A DNA stretch of 64,000 bases, taken from contig JAWLFY010000006.1 in the NCBI GenBank assembly GCA_041685355.1, positions 8,806 to 72,805 on the forward strand, written 5' to 3'. Numbering within the stretch: the stretch's first letter is position 1; every line of letters starts with the position of its first letter. Below the pieces are notes generated by a model. The model worked only from the letters and a program-made list of their open reading frames with translations. It was not told the origin of the DNA and searched no databases. This stretch comes from JAWLFY01 sp041685355 (GTDB lineage Bacteria > Planctomycetota > Planctomycetia > Pirellulales > Pirellulaceae). Positions 44,730 to 53,348 of the stretch are shown here, piece by piece. A program made the translations under genes and the position numbers.

Positions 44730-45378
44730 AACTGTCCAACCGGGGCGAGACGATCCGGTTTTCGACGCCGCGCGGTCGTCCCCGTCGCCGCGTGTCTGTT
44801 TCACGCGGCAGGCCCGAACCCCGTCGATCGGGGCGTCGCTCCGAGTATCGCGAACGACGGATCGGGAATCGCCGCTTCCCTGCCGCCGCGTTTCACGCGG
44901 CGGTGATCACAGGATCCGTCGAACCGTCGCTTCCGTTGCCATCGGTCGAACTTGTCGATCCGCGATCGGGCTCTAAGTTGACATCACCGCGGCCACGGCC
45001 AGACCCCGAAACGCTCGGGTGCCTGAAACGCTCGGGTGCCTGAAACGCTCGGGNNNNNNNNNNNNNNNNNNNNNNNNNNNNNNNNNNNNNNNNNNNNNNN
45101 NNNNNNNNNNNNNNNNNNNNNNNNNNNNNNNNNNNNNNNNNNNNNNNNNNNNNGAAACGCTCGGGTGCCTGAAACGCTCGGGTGCCTGAAACGCTCGGGC
45201 GCCTGAAACGCTCGGGCGCCCGATTCACCCAGGTGGGCGAATCGCTCGAGTCGCGGACCCTTCCCAGGACGGAAGGGGCGTCCGACCGGTCGGCGGTCGG
45301 GAGCCCGGAGGACCCGGCGAGACCACGGAACTCGTGTCTTGCGTGACGCGTTCAACGCGTCGCCGGAAGGAGAAACTG
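44611..45378. other. Gene-poor stretch with two repeat arrays and an assembly gap
   Basis: A 768-bp region between miaE and the next secreted-protein gene. It holds the 18-bp array, a segment with twice-occurring gtttcacgcggc (about 44798 and 44889), and the 17-bp array split by 100 N. No gene, tRNA or terminator is supported. Confidence 0.65.
45008..45221. repeat. 17-bp tandem repeat array broken by an assembly gap
   Basis: Copies of gaaacgctcgggtgcct start at 45008, 45025 and 45042 and again at 45154, 45171, 45188 and 45205. Between them lie 100 N (45054-45153), a placeholder for an unresolved number of copies. The last two copies change t to c (gggcgcc). Confidence 0.95.
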
Positions 45379-46458
45379 ATGATGCGGATTCGGTTTGGTG
45401 CGATCCCCGCGACGCTGTTGTGGGCCGCGGTCGCGATCGCCGCTGACGACACCGTCCGGTTCGATTTGCCGCCGGTCGCCGCCGCACGGGCGATCGTGCC
45501 GCCAAAAGCAACCACGGACCCTTCCGCGGCCGACGAAGCGGCGACGGCTGACGCGCCGCGGCGACCATCGGGGGCGTCCGACACGTCGCTGCCGGTGACG
45601 TTTGAGCTCCGGCTGTCGTCAATGATCGCGACGCCGAAGCCGCCGCCGATCGATCAGTGGATCGTGACGTGTGTCCCCCGCGATCGGTCGTTGTTGATCG
45701 CCGACTACGCGCCGAAGACCGAGTTGGCGGGCGAGGCGAGCGGCCCGGTGAACGTCAAACGGATCGACGAGTCGACCGACTCGATCGGGTTGTCGATCGA
45801 TGGCAACTACGGACACGCGGTGCGGGGCCGTGCCGGGGCGGATCACGGTCGCAAGTCGAGCGAAACGGTCGAGTTCGAACGACACGCCCCGGTCCAGGCG
45901 GTGATCGCGTCGGGGACGGTCGACCGGGGACGCGGCGTTTACTTCAAACTTCGGTGGACGAGCCAGCAGGTGCTCGAGGGGGAAAAGACGATGCGGGTGA
46001 CGATGGAGGTCCCGCCCGGGTGGCGCGGCGGGTTGGTCGACGTCTCGGTCGTCGCCCAAGCCGAGCGGGTCAAGTTGGCGGGATTCGACCGCGACGTCGA
46101 AACGCTGGGGCAAGCCCGGTTCATCGTCGCGGTGTATCGTGAAGGGGACCGCGAGGCGGAGCGCCGCGCGTTGGCGTTGGCCCGTGCCGAAGATGAACTC
46201 CGGGTGCTCGCCCGTTCGACGCGACGAAATCGGGACATCCGCTCGCTGTCGACCTTGCTCCATTTCGTCGCCGTCAAAGTCGACCCGTCACCCGATCCCG
46301 AACCGGCGGTCTGTGTCGAACGGCTGATTCGTGGTGACGCGGACCCGCATCTCGACCCCGCGATCCGCAAGCTTCCGATGGACGTCCGTGTCGCGGCACT
46401 CGAATACGACGATCGTCGCGAATCGTTCCTGACACTCGACGCGGGGCCGACGATGTGA
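45379..46458 (+). CDS. Secreted protein, unknown function
   Basis: About 359 residues from the ATG at 45379 (a second ATG follows at once: MMRIRFGAIPATLLWAAVAIAAD), chosen for the aaggaga Shine-Dalgarno-like site just upstream and the signal peptide. The mature protein has a low-complexity Ala/Pro start, then a beta-type domain (LPVTFELRLSSMIATPKPPP, DQWIVTCVPRDRSLLIAD, VYFKLRWTSQQVLEG) and a C-terminal helical stretch (REAERRALALARAEDELRVL). I do not recognise the family. It stands alone, convergent with the zinc-ribbon gene. Confidence 0.75.
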   Translation: MMRIRFGAIPATLLWAAVAIAADDTVRFDLPPVAAARAIVPPKATTDPSAADEAATADAPRRPSGASDTSLPVTFELRLSSMIATPKPPPIDQWIVTCVPRDRSLLIADYAPKTELAGEASGPVNVKRIDESTDSIGLSIDGNYGHAVRGRAGADHGRKSSETVEFERHAPVQAVIASGTVDRGRGVYFKLRWTSQQVLEGEKTMRVTMEVPPGWRGGLVDVSVVAQAERVKLAGFDRDVETLGQARFIVAVYREGDREAERRALALARAEDELRVLARSTRRNRDIRSLSTLLHFVAVKVDPSPDPEPAVCVERLIRGDADPHLDPAIRKLPMDVRVAALEYDDRRESFLTLDAGPTM

Positions 46459-46485
46459 CCATCGGCTTTCAGATGTTGCGGGCGT

Positions 46486-46788
46486 TCAGTTGTTGCTGAA
46501 ACCGATCGGCAACAGGGCGTCGCGTCCGAGAGGGTTCTTCACATATTGACGGTAGCACTCGGGACAAAGGTCGAAGCGGCCGCGGTGAGCCATGTCGGTG
46601 ATGTCACACGAATCATCATCGTGGATCCCTTCCAGCAGTTGATGCAACTCCGACAAGTGGTCACCATCTTCGTCCAGCTCTTCGGCCATGTCTTCGACGA
46701 CGGCCGTGACTTGGATCTTCACGACATGTCGGGTCTGGTTCGTCGTGTTGATTTCGCGTTTGCATCGATCACAGGTGTAATGAATCAT
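46486..46788 (-). CDS. Small zinc-ribbon-like protein
   Basis: A protein of 100 residues that begins MIHYTCDRCKREINTTNQTR and later has FDLCPECYRQYV, so CxxC pairs 80 or so residues apart could bind one zinc. Between them lies an acidic helix (DMAEELDEDGDHLSELHQLL). Similar short proteins are recalled in planctomycetes, of unknown role; the fold suggests a nucleic-acid or protein adaptor. No partner is evident from its neighbours. Confidence 0.8.
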   Translation of the reverse strand: MIHYTCDRCKREINTTNQTRHVVKIQVTAVVEDMAEELDEDGDHLSELHQLLEGIHDDDSCDITDMAHRGRFDLCPECYRQYVKNPLGRDALLPIGFSNN

Positions 46789-46998
46789 CGATCAACCGAT
46801 CCGCTGAGTAATCCGCTTCCCGCGCCGCCCACGTCGTCGACGCGCGCGACCAGAAAAGATCCGAAAGAAAAGTCGTCCTCACATGATTTCATCTTAGGGA
46901 GCCTCGGAACTTGGCTGCAAGGTAAATCGGAAGCCCTTTTTTTCTTGTTCATTTTGCGTCTTGACGAATATCGCAAAAGGGCGCACCGCGCGACGCGG

Positions 46999-47814
46999 TT
47001 ACGGCGTGGACGCCGGTCGCACCTCGATCAGCATCCCCGGCAGGAAGTTTTCCGGGAGTGAAGCGAGTTGGCGATCGTCGAGGATTTCCGTCTCGTAGCC
47101 GAGTTCCCCCGCGCGGTTCAACAGCCGCCGGATCGCGGGGACGTGTCCGTAAGCCAACAAGCATCGACCGCCGGGGGTGAGGTGACGTGGCAGCCCGTCG
47201 AGGAGCGAATCCATCAGCACGAACCCGGGGTCATAGAACGCGTGCTCGGCCGGTCGCGTTACCTCGCCGTCTTCCCAAGGCGGCTTGGAAATGATCAGGT
47301 CGAACCGCTCTCCGGATGCGACCGGCGAAAAGGCTTCGGGCGCGTCCGCGGCGACCTGACGGACCTCCAAGCCTTTTTCGGCGCCGAGCATCGCCGCGTT
47401 GTATCGGGCGTTCGCGACCGCCGCCGGGTTGATGTCCGTTGCCACGACCCGCGTCGCGTCATGACGCTGACAAAGGATCGCGATCAACCCCGTCCCCGTC
47501 CCGATCTCCAAAACGCTCCGGCCCGACGCGATCGAGCCTTGGACGATCCGTTCCCGCAACGAGACCGTATCGTCCGGTTCCCAGAACACCGATTCGAACT
47601 GGACGAACTCCAATCCGGCAGACCCGTCGAGTGGCCACGTCTGTTCGACGCGGAACTCGTAGTCGAGGTCCTCTCGATAGCGACGGCATCCGGCGGCGAA
47701 CACCCCCAGCCCGACGCATGTGATGACCGCGAACCAGCCGCCACGTGACGCCGTGATCCGAGACGGTAACCCGGCGGTCCGAGCACCGTTGATCCGCTGC
47801 CGTCGCATCATCAA
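46999..47814 (-). CDS. SAM-dependent methyltransferase with lipobox-like amino end
   Basis: A protein of 271 residues. From about residue 90 it is a class I methyltransferase: VLEIGTGTGLIAIL (motif I), VVATDINPAAVANARYNA (motif II), and FDLIISKPPWEDGE, a variant of the NPPY box found in enzymes that methylate amino or ring nitrogens. The amino end is unusual: a basic start is followed by FAVITCVGLGVFAAGCRRYRE, a hydrophobic stretch with a lipobox-like AAGC at about residue 42. If processed it would be a lipoprotein outside the cytoplasm, where SAM is absent, so it may instead be a cytoplasmic enzyme tethered by the helix. The substrate is unknown. Nothing nearby is functionally linked. Confidence 0.82.
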   Translation of the reverse strand: MMMRRQRINGARTAGLPSRITASRGGWFAVITCVGLGVFAAGCRRYREDLDYEFRVEQTWPLDGSAGLEFVQFESVFWEPDDTVSLRERIVQGSIASGRSVLEIGTGTGLIAILCQRHDATRVVATDINPAAVANARYNAAMLGAEKGLEVRQVAADAPEAFSPVASGERFDLIISKPPWEDGEVTRPAEHAFYDPGFVLMDSLLDGLPRHLTPGGRCLLAYGHVPAIRRLLNRAGELGYETEILDDRQLASLPENFLPGMLIEVRPASTP

Positions 47815-48117
47815 AGCCAGCGTGAGAAAGGAAGGGACGTCCTCGAACAGCTTACGCGTTTTCAGATGGGGCCTGGGGGGGGATGCCGAAAACTAGGTCG
47901 ATCCGGGAATTCCGTGGAGTTCCTTCAGGAACGGGATTTTTGGGAGGCACGGTTCCCGTGTCCGAAAGGGGCAACAGGTGGGGAGCATAAAAGTCGGCGG
48001 TAGCGTCGCTGCCGCCGACCGACGAGAAACTTTGCCGCACGGTCGACCGGACGTTCCTTCCGAAGTTGCTTCCCAGCAGAGCTTCCGTCCGCTTCACCCG
48101 GAGAGGTTCTCCGACCG
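47815..48117. other. Intergenic region without a recognised gene
   Basis: About 300 bp between the methyltransferase start and the end of the DUF11-type gene, both minus strand. I see no gene. It should contain the methyltransferase promoter and any terminator of the three-gene surface-protein operon, though no clear hairpin with T-run is visible. Confidence 0.5.
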
Positions 48118-49476
48118 CTAGCGAACGAGACACTCGAAGCGGATCGTTACCGAATCGCCGACCGCCAGTTCGTCGTCGAGCTTCCACTCGAGACGGGCCG
48201 ATCCCTCGGGGTTCGGCTCGGCGACGAACGCCGCCCCGACGTCACACTGTTGGGTCCCTTCGACGTAGTCGAGCCGCGTCGTCAAGTTATCGGTCACGAC
48301 GACGTGATCGATCGGCGAGTCGCCGACGTTGTCGACGCGAATCATGAACGTGACGGTGTCGCCGGGTTGGGCGTGGTGCCGGTCGGCGAGTTTCGCGATC
48401 TGCAACCGGCCGCTGTCTGGGAAGTCGTAGACGGTCACCCCTTCGACGCTGCGGTTTTGGGTCAGAACCGGCGGCTTCACGCCGTCGACGGCGACCTCGA
48501 GCGTGACATTGGTGCTCCACGTGACCGCGTTGGTCGCGGCCCGTTTCAACACCGCGATCTCGTCACGCCGGAGCCGATCGATCTCCAGTACCCGGATCCC
48601 CGCCACCGCCGCGAGCACGTCGGTCGCCTGTTCGAGTTGCCGGACCCCTTCGACCGGGACCCCGCGATTCCGCTCCCGCATCGCGTCCAAACGCCGCGTC
48701 GCTTCGGACCGCGCCGGGGCGAGCTGATCGGTGACCGTCACGCGAGGTTGAAGGATATCGATTCGGTTCGGACCGACCGGCCCGTCGACCCCGATGGCGC
48801 CGACGACGCCCTGGCCGGCAACGGCGCCGGTGATCTTCCGCACCGACGCGAACCGGGGCGCGTACAGACAGACGCGATTGCTCGCCCGGAATTCGATCTC
48901 CCCCGACGTGTTTGTCCCGTGAACGACCGTGTCCTCCGGTTGCAATCCGATGATGTTGTCGTTCCGGTGGAGCCGCGCCGGCGGCGGATGGTCGCCGCCG
49001 TCACAGAGAAACTCTTGGGGGTCGATCCCGAAAAGGTTGTACGTCGTCGGTTGTGCGGCAACGCCGTCGGGAGTCGTCGGAGGACAACTTCCCGGCGGGC
49101 AAGCCCCGGCCAATCCCGTCGGCGGGCAGTCGCCCACGTGATAAGCGACCCGCGTGCCGCGTTCGCCGACTTGCCCGAGGTCACCGACTTGGTAGGAAGC
49201 CCCCGAGACTGCGCTGTCACTCGAGTCACTCGAGACGCGCGAGTCACTCGAGACGCGCGGGGCAGTCGAGACGCGCGGGGCACTCGAGACGCGGGGGGCA
49301 GTCGGGGCAGTCGGGATCGACGGGCCGGCGGCCGAAGGGCCGGGGTTGCCTCCGGCGGGATGACCGGAGCCGGCCGATCCGGCGGACATCGGGGGGAGCC
49401 CGTGGGTGGCGCATCCGGCGGCGGTGATGGCGACTCCGCCGAGCAGGGCGAGGTTCAGGACGATCGATCGTTTCAT
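48118..49476 (-). CDS. DUF11-type surface lipoprotein
   Basis: A protein of 452 residues beginning MKRSIVLNLALLGGVAITAA followed by GCATHG, a clear lipobox. A Ser/Pro/Arg-rich low-complexity linker (about 45-90, RVSS-type 18-bp repeats) follows. The middle has NLFGIDPQEFLCDGGDHPPP and a domain with LYAPRFASVRKITGAV. The C-terminal 100 residues are a DUF11/CARDB-like beta sandwich (AQPGDTVTFMIRVDNVGD, PIDHVVVTDNLTTRLDYVEG). The ATG overlaps the stop of the upstream gene by ATGA. It is the last of three genes, all surface proteins, read from 51725. A shared envelope role is likely; the precise function is unknown. Confidence 0.85.
   Translation of the reverse strand: MKRSIVLNLALLGGVAITAAGCATHGLPPMSAGSAGSGHPAGGNPGPSAAGPSIPTAPTAPRVSSAPRVSTAPRVSSDSRVSSDSSDSAVSGASYQVGDLGQVGERGTRVAYHVGDCPPTGLAGACPPGSCPPTTPDGVAAQPTTYNLFGIDPQEFLCDGGDHPPPARLHRNDNIIGLQPEDTVVHGTNTSGEIEFRASNRVCLYAPRFASVRKITGAVAGQGVVGAIGVDGPVGPNRIDILQPRVTVTDQLAPARSEATRRLDAMRERNRGVPVEGVRQLEQATDVLAAVAGIRVLEIDRLRRDEIAVLKRAATNAVTWSTNVTLEVAVDGVKPPVLTQNRSVEGVTVYDFPDSGRLQIAKLADRHHAQPGDTVTFMIRVDNVGDSPIDHVVVTDNLTTRLDYVEGTQQCDVGAAFVAEPNPEGSARLEWKLDDELAVGDSVTIRFECLVR
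49218..49312 (-). repeat. 18-bp in-frame tandem repeat
   Basis: Roughly five imperfect copies of an 18-bp unit (core cactcgagacgcgcg on the + strand) encode APRVSS/DSRVSS units in the linker after the lipobox of the DUF11-type protein. Confidence 0.85.
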
Positions 49477-50207
49477 GGCGTCGGCGTCGCTTCGGGTTGG
49501 TAGATCGGGGCCCAGCTCGGGTAGCCGAAGTTGAACTGAGACATCAGTGCCGGGTGTCCCGGAGGCATCCGCGATCCGATTCGGACGATCGCGACGGGGC
49601 GACCGAGCCGGTCGGCGACCTCCAACGCGTCTTCGTTTCCGGCGATCTCCATCGTTCGCGAGGTCGTCGGCGTCTCGGCGACCGGCAACGCGGTTTGGGG
49701 GTCTTCGAGGTACACGACGCGGGTCACCAGTTGGCCGTCGAGCGCCGCCCGCAGGTCTTGCACGTCGAGCGTGATCGGGATCGGATGGGACGTCGCGAGT
49801 CCCGGCGGCGGGTAGGTCCGGTCGATGATCTCGACCGTCGGATAAAGCTCCGCCCCTTCGGCCCCGGGGATTCCCGTGATCTGGAATCGGTACACCGACC
49901 CGACACCGAGCCCCGCCATCAGCCGTGGATCCGGTGACGTGAACCCGTCGCTCGCGGCGAGCGCGAACCGGGTCCCGGGCGGGCCGTTGAACGCGACCGG
50001 TTGGAAGTAGCCGGCGAGCGGTCCGCGGCCCAGCGCTCTCGCCGCGCCGACCGTTCCCGGCGGCATGTCAGCGTTGAACGGCCGATGTCCGGCCGACGGC
50101 GGCAGGTAGTCCGACGGTTCCGATGCGTGGGCGACGATCGCCCCCGCGGCGACGATCATGAGCCCGTAGCCGAGACAGGCGGCGATGAATTTCGGTCGGA
50201 CGGTCAT
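49473..50207 (-). CDS. Secreted ELYPTVE-family protein (shorter paralogue)
   Basis: About 244 residues from the ATG at 50207 (MTVRPKFIAACLGYGLMIVA), with a signal peptide ending AHASE; an upstream in-frame ATG at 50291 is possible. The core (YRFQITGIPGAEGAELYPTV, LDVQDLRAALDGQLVTRVVY, EVADRLGRPVAIVRIGSR) matches the larger paralogue at 50439 (YRLKLTNVPNREGVELYPTV, QVLTGNFVTKVIYLP, EEADRRGSILAIIRLGD). I do not know a named domain. The gene is 231 bp after the end of its paralogue and overlaps the DUF11-type gene by ATGA, so translation of the pair is coupled. A structural surface role is likely. Confidence 0.82.
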   Translation of the reverse strand: MTVRPKFIAACLGYGLMIVAAGAIVAHASEPSDYLPPSAGHRPFNADMPPGTVGAARALGRGPLAGYFQPVAFNGPPGTRFALAASDGFTSPDPRLMAGLGVGSVYRFQITGIPGAEGAELYPTVEIIDRTYPPPGLATSHPIPITLDVQDLRAALDGQLVTRVVYLEDPQTALPVAETPTTSRTMEIAGNEDALEVADRLGRPVAIVRIGSRMPPGHPALMSQFNFGYPSWAPIYQPEATPTP

Positions 50208-50438
50208 CGGTCGACTCACGGGTTCGGTTCGCGGAGGCCCAGTTCGCCGGAATGACCCGTTCGCCGGAATCCGGTGCCTCTGGGGCGACATTCGCAGGAG
50301 TCAGGGAACGGCAAACGCGGTGTGACTTCGGTCGGGTCTCACCGCGTCGGCTCGATCGTTCGTCTCGGCGATCGCCCGCCGAGAAGCCGCGACCGGGGTG
50401 TCATCTCGACCCGGGTCGCGGCGGAGGGGCGTGGCCGG

Positions 50439-51725
50439 TCAGTGTTTCGACTGGTCCACGCCCTGGCTCGCCCGTTGGTAGTGCGGGCGGCCGCTGGGAA
50501 CACCCGGGTGGATGTTCTGCTCGTTGATCCGCACGCGGCTGACCGGGTTCGGATAGCTCATCCCGGGCCGTTGCCGGACGTGCATCTTCATCTTGTCGAC
50601 CGGTTGGGGCAGGTGCATCCGGGTGTGGTTCTTGATCACGTGCTTCTGCAACCCGGCGGGGCTCCCGAGCGGAATGTGCGGCGGTCCGGGCAATCCGATC
50701 GGGGTGCCGCTCATCGGCATCCCGTATTGCGGCGCGGTCGCCCCGGAAACCATCCCCGGCAATTGCGGCGGAAGCGGTGCCCCTTGATTCGGCGCCCCAC
50801 ACCCTTCGGTCATCGCCATCGCGAACGGGGCGGGGAGCCCGTCGATCGGCGGAGCCATCGCCATCCCCATCCCTTCGGCCCCGGACATTTCGATGTCTTT
50901 ATCCCCGAGCCGAATGATCGCCAAGATCGACCCGCGGCGGTCCGCCTCCTCGATCGGGTCGATGCCCGGGTCGAGCCGAGTGCTGACGAGGGTGTCGATC
51001 CCGGCCAGCGCGGGACCTTGGAATTCGGGCGACGGCAGGTAGATCACCTTCGTCACGAAGTTCCCGGTCAACACCTGGTCAAAGTCTTCCTCGGTGAACT
51101 GCAGCGGCACCGAATTGTGGGCCAAGTACGCCCCGGTCCGCGGGTTGGCGAACGCGAGTTCGACCGTCGGATAAAGCTCGACCCCTTCCCGGTTCGGGAC
51201 GTTGGTCAGCTTGAGCCGATAGATCCCGCCTTGGGGAAAGTTCTGACGGGCCGGGACGATCAGCGGTTCGCTGTCGAAGCCGCCGCCGCCGGTCGCGTCG
51301 TAGTGGACTTGCATCCCGTCGGGCTGGCCGAGCGTGACCTGCACGGTCGGCGTCGTCCCCGGCATCATCATCGGGCCCTGCAGCACGCCACCTCCGGGCG
51401 GAATGTTCGACGGGTTGTGGTCAATCCCGCCGCCCCGCCGGAACCCGGCCTGCATGATTTCGCCCGACTCTTCATCGGCGGCGACCGGTCCCGGCATGTC
51501 GGCCGGTCCTGACATCCCCGCCCCCATCATCCCGGGGGCGGGCATCGCGCCCATCCCCGGGTTGACCGCCGGCGGGCCGAGAACCCCCGGTCCGGGACCC
51601 CCGACACCGGGACCCGGTTCCATCAGCCGTTGTTCCGGCGGCAGGTTGTGTCGCACCGGAACGCATCCGGTGGCGAGGATCGCCGAAGCCCCCAGCAGCG
51701 ACATATGAGCGACGATTCGTTTCAT
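50439..51725 (-). CDS. ELYPTVE-family lipoprotein (longer paralogue)
   Basis: About 428 residues from the ATG at 51725 (MKRIVAHMSLLGASAILATG), with a lipobox ILATGC. A Gly/Pro/Met-rich linker (residues about 40-100) precedes the conserved core shared with the 49473 gene (GVELYPTVELAFANP, FVTKVIYLPSPEFQG, RGSILAIIRLGDKDIEM). The C-terminal 120 residues are again Pro/Met/Gly-rich and end in basic RPHYQRASQGVDQSKH. The gene heads the three-gene operon. The divergent gene at 52145 starts about 420 bp away. Function unknown; it may anchor or stack with the other two on the outer face. Confidence 0.82.
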   Translation of the reverse strand: MKRIVAHMSLLGASAILATGCVPVRHNLPPEQRLMEPGPGVGGPGPGVLGPPAVNPGMGAMPAPGMMGAGMSGPADMPGPVAADEESGEIMQAGFRRGGGIDHNPSNIPPGGGVLQGPMMMPGTTPTVQVTLGQPDGMQVHYDATGGGGFDSEPLIVPARQNFPQGGIYRLKLTNVPNREGVELYPTVELAFANPRTGAYLAHNSVPLQFTEEDFDQVLTGNFVTKVIYLPSPEFQGPALAGIDTLVSTRLDPGIDPIEEADRRGSILAIIRLGDKDIEMSGAEGMGMAMAPPIDGLPAPFAMAMTEGCGAPNQGAPLPPQLPGMVSGATAPQYGMPMSGTPIGLPGPPHIPLGSPAGLQKHVIKNHTRMHLPQPVDKMKMHVRQRPGMSYPNPVSRVRINEQNIHPGVPSGRPHYQRASQGVDQSKH

Positions 51726-52144
51726 CTTTCCCCCCGTTCCTTGGGTCGCAGTGTGGACTGCTCGGCTTGATCCTGCAGTCGGATCGACAATGGGTAGTGA
51801 CATTCGATGCGATTCGGTGTGACCGGGGTCGACCCCCGATCCTGGCTGGACTTCGGCGGCCTCTGATCTCTACGATCCGCGGCGACACCCAGACCGGCTG
51901 CGTTGTTCGTCATCGGCATGCCCCCCATGGCTTCTTTGATAAATCCGGCACAACCGGACCACGAAGATCCACCGTTACATCTCGATCCCGCGGCTCGAAC
52001 CCGTCCGTTCTTCCCCGCCCCGTCGTTCCTACCCCGTCGTTCCCGCCCCGTCGTCCGCGACCCGACATGCGAGCCCCGGCAACCTTCGCCCGAAACGATC
52101 GCCGCGACCGGCCGCCCAAGGTCGGCGCCGGGCTGCCGCGATCG
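51726..52144. other. Divergent promoter region with 14-bp repeats
   Basis: About 420 bp between the divergent starts at 51725 (-) and 52145 (+). It includes three or more tandem 14-bp units (core ccccgtcgttcc, 52018-52059). In-frame extensions of the + strand gene run into it but have no signal-peptide logic. Promoters are expected but not recognised. Confidence 0.6.
52018..52059. repeat. 14-bp intergenic tandem repeat, three copies
   Basis: Copies start at 52018, 52032 and 52046, each ccccgtcgt followed by a variable end. They lie about 85 bp upstream of the secreted-protein start at 52145. Confidence 0.85.
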
Positions 52145-53332
52145 ATGACGCGTTTCCTGTCCGGTGCGCTGCTCCTGTCGGGGGCGGTATTCGCCGCGGG
52201 GGCGGTATTTGCCGCGGGGGAGGGCGCCCAGAACTCCCCGACGTCCCGCCCGCGGCCGGCGAATCGCGACGGCGCGGCGATGCTCGACCGCGTCCTCCGG
52301 CATCTCGTCTTCGGACCCGCCTTTGACGCAAAAGTTCGGCAGCGGGTTTGGGCGTCGGGGCGCGAAGTGATCGGCGTCGGGAGCTACGAACACGCCGGCG
52401 AAGGGAGCGGCCGATTCAACCTGCAATTGACGATGCACGACGGGGACGGAAAACACACGCTGCAACAAATCAGCGACGGGAAACTCGCGTGGACCCGGCA
52501 AGACGTCGCGGGCCGTGTCACGCTCAAACGGGTCAACCTGGGGGCGCTCGACGATTCGATACGGGGCAACGGTTCGACACGATTTGCTGCTCCGGATCAC
52601 GACCGTGGGGGAACCGACTTCCACGAGTGGAGCGAACTCGTCGCCGGTCGCGACGCCGCCGGTGATCCCGGCGCCTCGAGTGATCCCGACGATCGCTACC
52701 GAGCTGACATGCGCGGCGAGCGTCCGATCGACCAACGGCTGCTCGTCGGCGGGTTCACCGAGCTGATCCGACAAGCCGTCCGCGATTACCAATTGCGTCT
52801 CAGCGGCGGCCGCCTCGAGGGGGAACCGGTATGGATCGTCGCGGGGCCGCTACGCGATCGCGCCCGCGCCCGGATCCTCGAGGAATCGGAACGGGAGGAC
52901 TGGCCCGATTTGCTCCCGGATCACGTCCGCATCGCGATCACCGCGGACCCCGAACACGAGTCGGGGCTCGGCGCGGGCGTCCCGGTGCGGTTCGAATTCT
53001 GGCGCGGCCCCCCCACCGGCGCACCGCGGACGTCGTCAGCTTCGTCGGGATCGTCCGAATCATCCGAAGACCACGCCCCCGCCGGCGTTCAAGCCGATTC
53101 GGAGGCCCTCCGTTCCCTCCGTGATCGCGGGGCGTCCGCACCGACATCGGCCGGTCAGATGATCAGCCTGATCGAGTTGTACACGATCCGACCGATCGAC
53201 CCACCTCCCGTCGCCCGGTTCAAATTCGTCAGCGAAGAGTCCGGCGTCCAATTCGTCGACGATACCGATCGCTACCGAGAACTCGCCCGCCGCGAGATGG
53301 CGATCGAACGAGACGCACCCGGATCGGAATGA
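52145..53332 (+). CDS. Secreted protein, unknown function
   Basis: About 395 residues from the ATG at 52145 (MTRFLSGALLLSGAVFAAGA), with a signal peptide in which an 18-bp repeat duplicates GAVFAA. Upstream in-frame ATGs at 52067 and 51767 are less likely. The mature part has REVIGVGSYEHAGEGSGRF, LTMHDGDGKHTLQQISDG, a helical middle (FTELIRQAVRDYQLRLSGG) and a beta end (ARFKFVSEESGVQFVDDTDR). The pattern, a barrel-like lipid-carrier fold such as LolA, is a guess; I do not recognise the family with confidence. It is convergent with the glycosyltransferase gene, with 16 bp between stops. Confidence 0.75.
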   Translation: MTRFLSGALLLSGAVFAAGAVFAAGEGAQNSPTSRPRPANRDGAAMLDRVLRHLVFGPAFDAKVRQRVWASGREVIGVGSYEHAGEGSGRFNLQLTMHDGDGKHTLQQISDGKLAWTRQDVAGRVTLKRVNLGALDDSIRGNGSTRFAAPDHDRGGTDFHEWSELVAGRDAAGDPGASSDPDDRYRADMRGERPIDQRLLVGGFTELIRQAVRDYQLRLSGGRLEGEPVWIVAGPLRDRARARILEESEREDWPDLLPDHVRIAITADPEHESGLGAGVPVRFEFWRGPPTGAPRTSSASSGSSESSEDHAPAGVQADSEALRSLRDRGASAPTSAGQMISLIELYTIRPIDPPPVARFKFVSEESGVQFVDDTDRYRELARREMAIERDAPGSE

Positions 53333-53348
53333 CCCGGTGCCAAGCCGC

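Noticed and set aside
44619..44906. Small plus-strand frame with VLIGRV repeats after miaE
   Set aside because: It is the translation of the 18-bp intergenic array; no start signal or homologue pattern.
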